Assembly: GCA_902581445.1 (NCBI GenBank)
Contig: CACHOG010000003.1
Span: forward strand, 62,001 to 126,000
Length of the DNA stretch: 64,000 bases
DNA from: an uncultured Pelagibacteraceae bacterium
Lineage (GTDB): Bacteria > Pseudomonadota > Alphaproteobacteria > Pelagibacterales > Pelagibacteraceae
Direction: 5' to 3'
The first letter of the stretch is position 1. Each line of letters starts with the position of its first letter. A program made the translations under genes and the position numbers. Of the stretch, positions 16,478-25,410 are shown piece by piece. The notes beneath the pieces were generated by a model. The model made no database searches. It saw only the letters and a list, made by a program, of their open reading frames with translations, and had not been told where the DNA came from.

Positions 16478-17473
16478 ATGTCAAAAGAAAACAGGTTAAA
16501 ATTCTCTACAGAGGTACAAGTATCAGATATTTATAACACACTTACTAAAAACTATATTGAAGTAATCACAGATTATTTTGAGCTTCAGCGAATTTGGTTA
16601 AACAACGCTTATATAACATTCAAAGATTTAGATAAATATTTTATATTAATGAGTTTGGTGAGTAAGACTTTTGATAGTTATGGTGAATATTTTATAAGAT
16701 ATAACTTTGATCAATTCTATAACGTTGATCAATATGAATTAAAAAAATTTAATATTGTAAGTATAGCTAAAGAACTATCAATATCTAAAGAAACAGCGCG
16801 AAGAAAAATATTAGAATTAGAAAAAATTGGAATTATTAAAAAAAACAAAAAGGCTGTAATAATAAATAGAAATGCATATAATTTACAAAAACCAGTTACA
16901 TCAATACATATGATTTCTAAATTCTTATCAAATCTTTCAAAATTATTGAAAAAATCTAATATTATAAATCAAGAAATTTCATCTTTAGATTTTGAACTAT
17001 TAATTAAAAATAATTATACACATTGTTGGAATTATTTTTTGAAATTTCAAATACAGATGTTAACCACTTTTAAAAAAATGTTTTTTAAGGATTATGAGAC
17101 AGTTCAAATTTGGGCAATGATTGTCTATAATCAAAATTTATCACTTACAAAAAAGATTAAATCTTCAGACAAATATCCAGAAAAAGTTAAAGATAGTTAT
17201 TTGTCAGAACTTTTATCATTAACTGATACACTCGGATTAAATGCTATGACTATTGCAGATTTAACTGGAATACCAAGACCGACAGTTATACGTAAATTGA
17301 ATTTTTTAATAAGAAATAAGTTTGTAGATAAGAGTAAATCAGGCCTTTATACTGTTTCTAATTCCAATAAAGTTAAAGAGGTTGATAAATTTAGACTTGA
17401 AAATGTAAATAATATTTCTGATATGTCTTGTAAATTATTTAATGCAGCCAGAATTTTAGATAAAAACGTTTGA
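16478..17473 (+). CDS. Putative DNA-binding regulator with two helix-turn-helix motifs
   Basis: 331 residues. Two winged-HTH-like segments are visible: NIVSIAKELSISKETARRKI (about residues 92-111) followed by LELEKIGII, and MTIADLTGIPRPTVIRKLNF (about 254-273) followed by LIRNKFVDKS. The rest is mostly helical with no ligand-binding domain I recognise and no membrane segment. The duplicated arrangement suggests a pseudo-symmetric DNA-binding protein. It is one of very few regulators in the window. It is divergent from the BASS transporter gene by 55 bases, which may be a target. Family unassigned. Confidence 0.65.
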   Translation: MSKENRLKFSTEVQVSDIYNTLTKNYIEVITDYFELQRIWLNNAYITFKDLDKYFILMSLVSKTFDSYGEYFIRYNFDQFYNVDQYELKKFNIVSIAKELSISKETARRKILELEKIGIIKKNKKAVIINRNAYNLQKPVTSIHMISKFLSNLSKLLKKSNIINQEISSLDFELLIKNNYTHCWNYFLKFQIQMLTTFKKMFFKDYETVQIWAMIVYNQNLSLTKKIKSSDKYPEKVKDSYLSELLSLTDTLGLNAMTIADLTGIPRPTVIRKLNFLIRNKFVDKSKSGLYTVSNSNKVKEVDKFRLENVNNISDMSCKLFNAARILDKNV

Positions 17474-17476
17474 TTA

Positions 17477-17704
17477 TTAAAAAGATGCTATAGCACCAGT
17501 AATTAAAATTACAAATGCAATTAGACTTACAAAAATAAGGTTTTCTTTTTTTTCTTTTTTTTTTTCTTCTCTAACCTTGTCCATAAGTAAATTTATATCA
17601 ACTTTGGTACTTTTTTTCTTCTGAGGAACGGCTTCTAATTCAATATCTTCGTTGTCGATTATAAACGTTTGAGTTGATTTTTCTGTTACTTGTTCTGATG
17701 ACAT
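17477..17704 (-). CDS. Small C-terminally membrane-anchored protein
   Basis: 75 residues from the ATG at 17704: an acidic N-terminus (MSSEQVTEKS), a Lys/Glu-rich middle (VREEKKKEKKE) and a hydrophobic C-terminal helix (LIFVSLIAFVILITGAIASF). This is a tail-anchored layout with the bulk in the cytoplasm. A longer frame with 21 extra residues exists, but the extension does not look like protein sequence of the same kind. The gene is convergent with the HTH regulator, 3 bases apart. Function unknown. Confidence 0.55.
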   Translation of the reverse strand: MSSEQVTEKSTQTFIIDNEDIELEAVPQKKKSTKVDINLLMDKVREEKKKEKKENLIFVSLIAFVILITGAIASF

Positions 17705-17800
17705 TCTTAAGTAAATCATGCAAAATAAAATTTTACAATCTAGAGGTTGTTCAATTTGAGGTTTCAAATAATTATTGGAGACCAGAATGGGAATTCTAGT

Positions 17801-20245
17801 CTAAATTGTTTTAAAATTATTTTGGTTCAAGCTTTTTGTCTGAAGCTCGGTCGCATACTTTTTTTTTGCAACTTCTACAAATATTTCAGCATTTTGTAAT
17901 GTCTCCTTTGATATTTCTCCGTTTACATATCCAAATAATAAATTTTTATTGAAACAAAAGGAATAATTTCCAGATGTTGTTCTTCCAATAATTTTATTAT
18001 TTAAATAAATTGGCTCTTCATGAAGCAAAAGCGGTTCTCCAGGTTTATTTTGTTTAAGTGTTAGCATTATAAATTGCTTAGATGGAGTTTTGTCTTTAAT
18101 TTTTAATAGTGCATCTCTTCCAACAAAATCTACATTTTTTTTATAACTTATGGCAAAACTCAATCCTGCTTGATATTGGTTTTCCTCGGGTGAAATATCA
18201 TGACCCCAATGTAAGAAACCACTCTCCATACGCATTATATCCATTGCATGCATACCACAGTGAGACAATTCAAAGTTTTTACCCTCTAAAACAATAATGT
18301 TGTACAATCTTTTAGCATCTTCGCTTTTCACATAAAGTTCGTATCCTAGTTCACCAACATAAGATAATCGCTGTGCCCATGTTTCTATATCATTTATTTT
18401 TATTGATTTTGCTGAGCCAAATTTAAAATTCTCATTTGAAAAATCATCTGAACTCAATTTGCTAATCATATCCCTGCTTCTTGGTCCGAACAAACCAAAA
18501 CAACAATAATCATCTGTAACATCATTAATTTCACTTTTATTAGATAAATATTTTTCAATATGTATTTTGTCATGCTCTCTAGTGGCTGCAGAACTCACAA
18601 CTCGAAAATAATTTTTATTAATACATACAATGCTTAAATCTGTTTCAATACCTCCATCATCATTTAACATTTGAGTATAAGTAGTTTTACCAGGTGTATT
18701 TTTTATATTTGCAGTGCTAATTTTTTGTAATTCATCATGAATACTTTGACCTTTCAAATCAAATTTTGAGAAAGAAGATAAATCAAAAAGTCCAACATTC
18801 TTTCTTGCATTTATTGTTTCATGTTTTGCTGAAGGGTACCAATTTTGAAAACCAAAACTGTACTCATATTTTGGTTGCTTTCCATTCAACGAGTACCACA
18901 TAGGTCTTTCATAACCTGATGAGGTGCCAAAACAAGCACCTGCTTTTTTTAACTCTTCATGATAAGGAAGTAATTTTTGATTTCTTGAGGTAGTGTGTTG
19001 CTTATAAGGCCAATGCATTCCATATAAATCTCCCAGAGTTTCTTTAACCCTTTCCATAATAAATTTTTTTGAGGAATGAAATTTTTGAAATCTTTTAATA
19101 TCTAGAGAAAATAAATCTTCGTTCATATGTCCATTGATCATCCATTCTGCGGTTACTTTTCCAGCACCTCCTGCACTAGCAATTCCAATACTATTGAAGC
19201 CACAGCAGGTATATAATTTTTTTACTTCTGCTGTTTCACCTAAAAGATATTGAGTATCAGGTGTAAAAGACTCAGGACCAGAAAAAAACTTTCTAATTCC
19301 AACATCTTTAAGCATTGGAAGCCTGTGAAAAGATTTTTTTAAATATGGTTCAAAGTGATCAAAATCATCTGGAAATTCTCCAAAAGAAAAATCATCTGGC
19401 ACTCTTCCAGTTTCTTTAAAAGCAGGTTTTGCATTTGGTTCAAATATTCCTACTAGCATTTTGCCTGCGTCCTCTTTTAAGTATAAACAAGCATTATAAT
19501 CTCTTAAAACAGGTAAATTTTTCGGTAGATTTTTCATTGGTTCTGTTATTACATAAAAATGTTCATTAGGATAAAGAGGTACACTTACATTTATATCTTC
19601 TGCTATTTGTCTTGACCACATTCCGGTAGCAAGCACCACATACTCGCAATTTATTTTGCCATAAGAAGTATCAACTCCTACGATTTTACCTTTATTAACT
19701 AAAATTTTTTTTACTGGAGTTTTCTCAAAAATTTTTACACCTTTCATCCTTGCTGCTTTAGCTAAAACATTTGTAACTCCAACAGGATCGGCCTGACCAT
19801 CTTTAGGCATGAATACACTACCTTCAATATCTGCGTCCTCAATTACTGGATATAATTCTTTAGTTTTTTTTTTGTCTAGAATTTGAACTTCTACATTAGA
19901 TAGTTGCGCAGTTGTTGCTTGCCTTAAAAGTTCCTGCATTCTATCTTTTGTTGAAGCAACGGTAATAGCGCCATTTTGTTTTAGACCAGTGGACAACCCT
20001 GTTGTTTTTTCAAGTTCTTTATATAAATCAAGAGAGTACTTTCTTAGTTTTGTGATAGTTTGAGATGCTCCAAGCTGACCTACAAGACCTGCTGCATGCC
20101 AGGTAGTTCCAGATGTGAGCTGATCTCTCTCTAAAAGAATAGTATCTTTCCAGCCAAATTTTGCTAAATGATATGCACATGAGGTACCAGCTACTCCTCC
20201 GCCAATTACCACTACTTTTGTGCTTTTTGGGAGATCTTTTTTCAT
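17801..20245 (-). CDS. Dimethylglycine/sarcosine dehydrogenase-like FAD enzyme with GcvT domain
   Basis: 814 residues with the full DMGDH layout. Residues ~10-380 are a DAO-type FAD domain starting VVVIGGGVAGTSCAYHLA. His50 in GTTWHAAGLVG is the position of covalent FAD attachment in this family. Residues ~430-800 are a GcvT/aminomethyltransferase-type folate domain (NVGLFDLSSFSKFDLKG, VGELGYELYV, GMHAMDIMRMESGFLHWGHD). It should oxidatively demethylate dimethylglycine or sarcosine and pass the one-carbon unit to tetrahydrofolate. In marine SAR11 such genes serve glycine-betaine catabolism. Divergent from galE with 24 bases between. Confidence 0.88.
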   Translation of the reverse strand: MKKDLPKSTKVVVIGGGVAGTSCAYHLAKFGWKDTILLERDQLTSGTTWHAAGLVGQLGASQTITKLRKYSLDLYKELEKTTGLSTGLKQNGAITVASTKDRMQELLRQATTAQLSNVEVQILDKKKTKELYPVIEDADIEGSVFMPKDGQADPVGVTNVLAKAARMKGVKIFEKTPVKKILVNKGKIVGVDTSYGKINCEYVVLATGMWSRQIAEDINVSVPLYPNEHFYVITEPMKNLPKNLPVLRDYNACLYLKEDAGKMLVGIFEPNAKPAFKETGRVPDDFSFGEFPDDFDHFEPYLKKSFHRLPMLKDVGIRKFFSGPESFTPDTQYLLGETAEVKKLYTCCGFNSIGIASAGGAGKVTAEWMINGHMNEDLFSLDIKRFQKFHSSKKFIMERVKETLGDLYGMHWPYKQHTTSRNQKLLPYHEELKKAGACFGTSSGYERPMWYSLNGKQPKYEYSFGFQNWYPSAKHETINARKNVGLFDLSSFSKFDLKGQSIHDELQKISTANIKNTPGKTTYTQMLNDDGGIETDLSIVCINKNYFRVVSSAATREHDKIHIEKYLSNKSEINDVTDDYCCFGLFGPRSRDMISKLSSDDFSNENFKFGSAKSIKINDIETWAQRLSYVGELGYELYVKSEDAKRLYNIIVLEGKNFELSHCGMHAMDIMRMESGFLHWGHDISPEENQYQAGLSFAISYKKNVDFVGRDALLKIKDKTPSKQFIMLTLKQNKPGEPLLLHEEPIYLNNKIIGRTTSGNYSFCFNKNLLFGYVNGEISKETLQNAEIFVEVAKKKYATELQTKSLNQNNFKTI

Positions 20246-20269
20246 TATTAATATATTTATACCAAATTA

Positions 20270-21259
20270 ATGATCAATAAAGTTAATAAAATTTTAATTA
20301 CAGGTGGTGCAGGATATATAGGAAGTCATGTCGCTGAAAAATTAGTCAAGACTAAATGCAAAATAGTAATTGTAGATAATTTGCAGCGTGGTAGCAGAAA
20401 ACTCGTTAATAAAAAAACTAATTTTATAAAGGCTGATATCAATAATACAAAAAAACTGCGACAAATTATTTTAAAAAAAAAAATAGATACAATTATTCAT
20501 TTAGCTAGTTTTGCTAGTGTAGCAGAATCTCAAAAGTTTAAGAAAAAATATTACTTAAATAATGTAATTGGAACTCAAAAGCTTCTTCAGGCATGTAAAA
20601 ATACAAATATTAAAAATTTCATTTATTCATCATCTTGCTCGATTTATGGAAATGTGAAAGGAAAAGTCAGCGAAACAAAAAAACCAAATCCAAAAAGTTA
20701 TTATGCTTTTACAAAATATAAATCTGAAAATTTAATCAAAAATTTTTCTAAAAAATATAAATTTAAATATGTTATTTTAAGATATTTTAATGTTGCGGGT
20801 GCAAGTAACTCAGGAAAAATAGGTGAAATTGGTAATAGAAATGATCGTTTAATAAAAAATTTAGCGATTCAGTTTTTTAGAAGTGTGGCAAGAATAAACA
20901 TACATGGAACAAATTATAAAACTAAAGATGGTACCTGCATAAGAGATTACATTCATGTTTCAGATATAGCAGATATTCATAATATGTGTATTGGTTATCT
21001 TAATAAAAATTTTAAATCAAATACTTTTAATTGTGGTTATGAAAAAGGTTATTCAGTTTTAGAAATATCAAAAATTTTCAAAAAGTTAAAAAAAAATACT
21101 ATTATAAAATTTTGTAAGAGACGGCCAGGTGATGTTGGGCAGGTTTTCGCAAATTCAAGTAAATTTAAAAAAACCTTTAAATGGAAACCAAAATATAATG
21201 ATATCAAAAAAATTTTAAATAGTTCAATTAAATGGGAAAAAAAATTAAATCATTTGTAA
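20270..21259 (+). CDS. galE: UDP-glucose 4-epimerase-like extended SDR
   Basis: 329 residues. The NAD loop GGAGYIGSHV and IVDNLQRGSRKLV open the domain. SSSCSIYG and the YxxxK pair in SYYAFTKYKSE are the catalytic block. LRYFNVAGAS and CIRDYIHVSDIADIH are classic GalE motifs. It interconverts UDP-glucose and UDP-galactose for surface glycans. The sequence is Lys-rich but otherwise intact. It overlaps the convergent SET-domain gene by 15 bases. Confidence 0.85.
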   Translation: MINKVNKILITGGAGYIGSHVAEKLVKTKCKIVIVDNLQRGSRKLVNKKTNFIKADINNTKKLRQIILKKKIDTIIHLASFASVAESQKFKKKYYLNNVIGTQKLLQACKNTNIKNFIYSSSCSIYGNVKGKVSETKKPNPKSYYAFTKYKSENLIKNFSKKYKFKYVILRYFNVAGASNSGKIGEIGNRNDRLIKNLAIQFFRSVARINIHGTNYKTKDGTCIRDYIHVSDIADIHNMCIGYLNKNFKSNTFNCGYEKGYSVLEISKIFKKLKKNTIIKFCKRRPGDVGQVFANSSKFKKTFKWKPKYNDIKKILNSSIKWEKKLNHL

Positions 21260-21685
21260 ACCTACGCCTGTTTTTGGGTAAGTATAAAGATTGTAATTTG
21301 CAGTTAATTCATTTCCAGCTTTTATATCCTTTGCTGCAACCATAAAAAAATATTTTGCATCTGGTTTTTCTTGTAAGTTAAAAAACACATTTTCACCGTC
21401 ATTATCATTTCCTGGAAATTTTTTTGTTGTGGCGTCAATATCTAGTTTGTCTCCGAATTTAAGTTTAGGTAAAGTATCAGTTACCATTCTCACCACTGTA
21501 GGGTCATCAGAGTGATTATAAAATCCACCTAAAGGTGTTCTGATATATTTATTTTCAAATTGTTCGTCTCTTATATGGGTTACTCCGATAAATGTATTTT
21601 TTTTTATATCAACATTAGTAAATAATCCAAGTCCCTCTATTGGCGAATTTTTGATTGTTAGTCCATCTGGCAAAGGCCTATACAT
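21245..21685 (-). CDS. SET-domain protein (putative protein lysine methyltransferase)
   Basis: 146 residues, almost entirely a SET fold. The N-terminal block SPIEGLGLFTNVDIKKNTFI provides the GxG(x)F SAM-binding turn, LGGFYNHSDDPTVVR the Asn-His-Ser knot motif, and AAKDIKAGNELTANYNLY the C-terminal Tyr-containing motif. Small bacterial SET proteins exist, but their substrates are rarely known. It lies 18 bases after alanine dehydrogenase on the same strand and overlaps galE. Target (ribosomal protein, enzyme or other) unknown. Confidence 0.82.
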   Translation of the reverse strand: MYRPLPDGLTIKNSPIEGLGLFTNVDIKKNTFIGVTHIRDEQFENKYIRTPLGGFYNHSDDPTVVRMVTDTLPKLKFGDKLDIDATTKKFPGNDNDGENVFFNLQEKPDAKYFFMVAAKDIKAGNELTANYNLYTYPKTGVGLQMI

Positions 21686-21703
21686 ATTACCCCTTATAAA
21701 TCC

Positions 21704-22819
21704 TCAATTTATTGCTTTATCAGCTGAAACATAACTATGTCCAAAAATATCTGCCACTGCCTTATATGTCACATCACCTTTGCATACATTTAGTCCAGCA
21801 AGAAAATTTTTGTCTTCACTAAGAGCTTTTTTATATCCATCTTTTGCAAGTTTATTAAGAAATGGCAATGTTGCTTTATTTAATGCAAATGTTGAAGTTC
21901 TAGGAACTCCACCAGGCATATTTGCAACACAGTAATGAACAATGTCATCAACTATATATGTAGGATTTGCATGTGTTGTTGGTTTACTTGTTTCTACACA
22001 TCCACCTTGATCGATTGCAACATCAACAATAACTGAGCCACGCTTCATGTTTTTTAACATTTTTTTTGTAACTAATTTTGGCGCTTCTGCTCCAGGTATT
22101 AAAACCCCTCCAACTAATAAATCGCATTCTGCAATAAGTTTGTTTAAATCACATTTTTCACTTAGTTCAGGTATAACTTTATCACCAAACATATTCACAA
22201 GTTGATTAAGTCGTGCCTCTGATTTATCAACAACATGAACCTTTGCTCTCATTCCTGTAGCAATTATTGCAGCATTTTCACCAACTACACCCCCACCAAG
22301 AATAACAACATTAGCTGGTTCGCCGCCTGGTGCACCACCTAAAAGAACACCTCTTCCCTTTTGATTTTTTTCTAAACAATGTGCTCCTGCTTGAACAGAC
22401 ATTCGACCTGCAACAGCACTCATAGGTGCTAATAGAGGAAGTCTGCCATTATTATCTGTAACGGTTTCATATGCAATACAAACACCCTTGGATTTAATTA
22501 ATCCATCAGTAAGTTCTTTTGCAGCTGCAAGGTGTAAATAAGTAAAAATAATTTGATCTTCTCTTATCATTTTAACCTCGTTTGAAAGAGGTTCTTTAAC
22601 TTTTACAATTATTTCAGAATCATTAAATATATCTTCAGCTTTGTATACGATCTTAGCGCCAGCATCTTCATATTGCTTATTTTCAAAACCTGCTTCGTAA
22701 CCACCATTATTTTCAACTAATACTTCATGACCATTTTTAATAAGATCTTTCACACTTTCGGGTGTGAGACCAATTCTATTTTCTTGTGGTTTTATTTCCT
22801 TAGGAACACCAATTTTCAT
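21704..22819 (-). CDS. ald: Alanine dehydrogenase
   Basis: 371 residues, full length. MKIGVPKEIKPQENRIGLTP is the signature start, and Lys75 and His96 (TYLHLAAAKEL) fall exactly at the catalytic positions of the Mycobacterium enzyme. VVILGGGVVGENAAIIATGM is the NAD-binding loop. It oxidises L-alanine to pyruvate and ammonium. Downstream of the omega-aminotransferase by 17 bases, it would regenerate the pyruvate acceptor consumed by that enzyme, a usual arrangement in taurine catabolism. Confidence 0.95.
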   Translation of the reverse strand: MKIGVPKEIKPQENRIGLTPESVKDLIKNGHEVLVENNGGYEAGFENKQYEDAGAKIVYKAEDIFNDSEIIVKVKEPLSNEVKMIREDQIIFTYLHLAAAKELTDGLIKSKGVCIAYETVTDNNGRLPLLAPMSAVAGRMSVQAGAHCLEKNQKGRGVLLGGAPGGEPANVVILGGGVVGENAAIIATGMRAKVHVVDKSEARLNQLVNMFGDKVIPELSEKCDLNKLIAECDLLVGGVLIPGAEAPKLVTKKMLKNMKRGSVIVDVAIDQGGCVETSKPTTHANPTYIVDDIVHYCVANMPGGVPRTSTFALNKATLPFLNKLAKDGYKKALSEDKNFLAGLNVCKGDVTYKAVADIFGHSYVSADKAIN

Positions 22820-22836
22820 ATCCCTCCAAATGAAAA

Positions 22837-24183
22837 TTAATTTTTTTTACTTTTTGAATAGTTTGTTATCCCTGTTCTTAATTTTTCTATGATTTCATCA
22901 ATATGTTTTTTTTCTGAAATAAACATTGGTGCTATTATCAAGCAGTCTCCAGTAGCTTTAAAGTTTACTCCAGCTTCATAACAATGTTTAAAGGTCGTAA
23001 GACCTGCAACACCAGGTTTTTTATCCATTTTAATATCAATTCCACCCATCATTCCATATCCTCTAATATTGTCTACAACGTCAATATCTTTTAATGAAAA
23101 CAAACCTTCTTGGAAATAAGGAGACATTTCTTTTGCTCTTTTAAAAATATCATCTTTTTCAATAATTTCTTGAACTGCAAGTGCCGCTGCAACAGATATG
23201 GGAATACCAGAGTAGGTATAACCATGAAATAATTCTATTGTTCCTTTAGGTGCGTTGTCCACTATCCCATCATAAATTTCATCTTTACAAGCAACTACAC
23301 CCATTGGACTTATTCCATTTGTTGTAGCTTTTGCCATTGTCATTATATCTGGAGTTACACCGAACTCCTGTGATCCAAACGCTGAACCCATTCTTCCCCA
23401 GCCAGTAATTACTTCATCAAAAATTAAAAGTATTCCATGCTTATCACATATCTCTCTTAATCTTTGTAAATATCCCTTAGGTGGAACCAATGTACCAGTA
23501 GATCCTGCAACTGGTTCAACAATACATGCAGCAATATTCTCTGCACCAAAATTTATACAAATTCTCTCTAAATCATCTGCCATCTCTGCACCCGTTTCAG
23601 GTTGACCACTTACAAATTTATGTTCTGGCAGATGAGTATGTCTCATATGAAGTACGCCTGGCATTAAAACGCTTGCAAAAGTTTTTACGTTATTAATCAT
23701 TCCACCTACAGAAGTAGCTCCAATATTCATACCGTGGTAAGCTCTTTCTCTACCAACAAATCTATATCTATGTCCTTCTCCTCTTGCCTTGTGGTATGCA
23801 ATTGCAATTTTTATTGCAGTCTCAACTGCAGTTGAGCCACAAATTGTATAAAATATTTTATTTAAATTCCCTGGTGTGTGTTTAGAAATTTTAGTTGCTA
23901 AGTCAAATGAACCACCAAACCCCTGTTGGAATGGTTGACAATAGTCTAACACATTTAACTGATTTGTAATTGCATCAATTATCTCTTTTCTTCCATGACC
24001 CAAAGGATTACAGAACAAGCCTGAGCTGGCATCTATCATCGTTTTACCTTCATGATTTTTTAAATAACACCCTTTAGCTTCTGTTATTAATCTTGGTCTT
24101 TCTTTAAAATCCTTATTTGATGTAAATGGCATCCAATGTTCATTTAAAGAATTTGGAATTTTTGTTTTATTATCTGCGCTCAT
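22837..24183 (-). CDS. Class III omega-amino acid:pyruvate aminotransferase, candidate taurine aminotransferase
   Basis: 448 residues of PLP-dependent class III type. NEHWMPFTSNKDFKERPRLI resembles the opening of omega-amino acid:pyruvate aminotransferases. FDEVITGWGRMGSAFG supplies the cofactor Asp, and Lys285 in MTMAKATTNG is the Schiff-base lysine. Context decides the substrate: ald follows on the same strand and tauABC is divergent, so taurine (giving sulfoacetaldehyde and alanine) is the best guess. Beta-alanine or putrescine-type amines are alternatives. No xsc gene is in the window to finish the route. Confidence 0.85.
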   Translation of the reverse strand: MSADNKTKIPNSLNEHWMPFTSNKDFKERPRLITEAKGCYLKNHEGKTMIDASSGLFCNPLGHGRKEIIDAITNQLNVLDYCQPFQQGFGGSFDLATKISKHTPGNLNKIFYTICGSTAVETAIKIAIAYHKARGEGHRYRFVGRERAYHGMNIGATSVGGMINNVKTFASVLMPGVLHMRHTHLPEHKFVSGQPETGAEMADDLERICINFGAENIAACIVEPVAGSTGTLVPPKGYLQRLREICDKHGILLIFDEVITGWGRMGSAFGSQEFGVTPDIMTMAKATTNGISPMGVVACKDEIYDGIVDNAPKGTIELFHGYTYSGIPISVAAALAVQEIIEKDDIFKRAKEMSPYFQEGLFSLKDIDVVDNIRGYGMMGGIDIKMDKKPGVAGLTTFKHCYEAGVNFKATGDCLIIAPMFISEKKHIDEIIEKLRTGITNYSKSKKN

Positions 24184-24303
24184 AAAATTTTGTTGATATT
24201 TAGTTTCTAGACTAATTATTAATTTTTAACTAGAAAATTTTTTTAGTTTAACACTTGGATAAAATTATACAACCTTAGATTGTTTAATCAAATTCTGAAG
24301 CTT

Positions 24304-24340
24304 AAATTAAACTAAATGATCATTTACATCAGTTTAATTT
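24304..24340. promoter_or_regulatory. Nested palindromes in the divergent aminotransferase/tauA control region
   Basis: AAATTAAACT (24304-24313) and AGTTTAATTT (24331-24340) are a perfect 10-bp inverted repeat. Directly inside the left arm lies a perfect 12-bp palindrome, AAATGATCATTT (24314-24325). They sit in the 200-base region between the two divergent transcription units, 44 bases before the tauA start. The arrangement suggests an operator for a dimeric regulator; which one is unknown. Confidence 0.55.
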
Positions 24341-24383
24341 TGAATTTAAATATACTTATAAATAATAATGAAAAAGGGGAAAA

Positions 24384-25325
24384 ATGAAAAAAATAATTAG
24401 TTTTCTTCTAGGTTGTTTTGTTGCTCTTAACTTAACTATTTCGACTGCAAATTCTGCAGCAAATGAAGTTAGAGTGGCTTACTTTCTAGAATGGCCAAGT
24501 CCAAATTTAGAGGACATGATGAAAAAAAACTTTGCAAAAGCGCTAGGTGTGCCAGTTAAATGGACTAACTTCACAAATGGTGGAGCTATGACTGATGCTA
24601 TGCTAGCAGGAGACATTGATATTTCTTATTCTCAAGGATTAGTACCTTTTATAAACGCTGTTAAATCTAAAGCACCTATTAAGCTAGTAGATATAGCAAT
24701 GGAATATGGAATGGGTGGAACAACTTGTGTAACATCTAATGCTTCTGGTATTACAAAAGCAAATGCCACTGAATTAGAAGGTAAAAAAGTTGCTGTTCCT
24801 TTAGGAACAATGGCTGAGTATGTTTTCGATGAAAGTATGAAAGTAGTAGGTGCTGACAGAAAAAAAATGGATATCATCCAAATGGATCCTGAAGAAGGTG
24901 CTGCTGCTTTAGTAAGTGGTGATGTTGTTATGGCATGTTTATTTGGTGGTAATTCTATTAAAGCTGCAACTGCAGTTGGATCTAGATTACTTACTGTACA
25001 AGAAGCAAGAGATGCAGGTATCTTAGGAATAGATATTACTTCAGTAACTACAAAGTTTATGAAGGAAAATCCTGGAATGCTTAGAACTTTTATTGAAGTA
25101 ACTCACGAAGCAAATGCAAGATATAGAGCTGGAAAAAGCGATATGAATTCTATGTCAAAAGCTTCAGAAATGAAAGTTGCCGATATGAAAGAAACTTTAA
25201 GTGGTTTCAAATTTCTAACACCTGAGGAAACTAAACAGTCTATGGAAAGTGGAAATCTTGATGCATTCCTTAAAGGAATGGGAACACCAAGAGGAAACGT
25301 AGATACTAGTTTCTTACCTCTATAA
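24384..25325 (+). CDS. tauA: Taurine-type ABC transporter substrate-binding protein
   Basis: 313 residues with a Sec signal peptide (residues 1 to about 25, ending NSA). The mature protein begins VRVAYFLEWPSPNLEDMM and contains NGGAMTDAMLAGDIDISYSQ and LEGKKVAVPLGTMAEYVF, typical of the SsuA/TauA nitrate-sulfonate-taurine binding family. A good Shine-Dalgarno (AAGGGG) lies 4 bases before the ATG. First gene of tauABC; the aminotransferase-ald pair is divergent. Taurine is the best-supported ligand; other small sulfonates or amines are possible. Confidence 0.85.
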   Translation: MKKIISFLLGCFVALNLTISTANSAANEVRVAYFLEWPSPNLEDMMKKNFAKALGVPVKWTNFTNGGAMTDAMLAGDIDISYSQGLVPFINAVKSKAPIKLVDIAMEYGMGGTTCVTSNASGITKANATELEGKKVAVPLGTMAEYVFDESMKVVGADRKKMDIIQMDPEEGAAALVSGDVVMACLFGGNSIKAATAVGSRLLTVQEARDAGILGIDITSVTTKFMKENPGMLRTFIEVTHEANARYRAGKSDMNSMSKASEMKVADMKETLSGFKFLTPEETKQSMESGNLDAFLKGMGTPRGNVDTSFLPL

Positions 25326-25348
25326 TTTGAAGGTAAATTAAAATTTAA

Positions 25349-25386
25349 TAGGCGCCAATTTTTTAAATTGGTGCCTATTTTTTTTA
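25349..25386 (+). terminator. Rho-independent terminator/attenuator between tauA and tauB
   Basis: A 13-bp stem (TAGGCGCCAATTT at 25349-25361 against AAATTGGTGCCTA at 25365-25377, one G-U pair) with a 3-base loop is followed by eight T residues. Placed inside an operon after the binding-protein gene, it should give excess TauA over the membrane components by partial termination. Confidence 0.85.
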
Positions 25387-25410
25387 TTTAAATTTTTATA
25401 TAAAGCATTT

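Noticed and set aside
24340-24362. A sigma-70 promoter (TTGAAT ... TATACT or TATAAA) before tauA.
   Set aside because: Spacing between candidate -35 and -10 boxes is wrong, and such hexamers are frequent in this AT-rich DNA.
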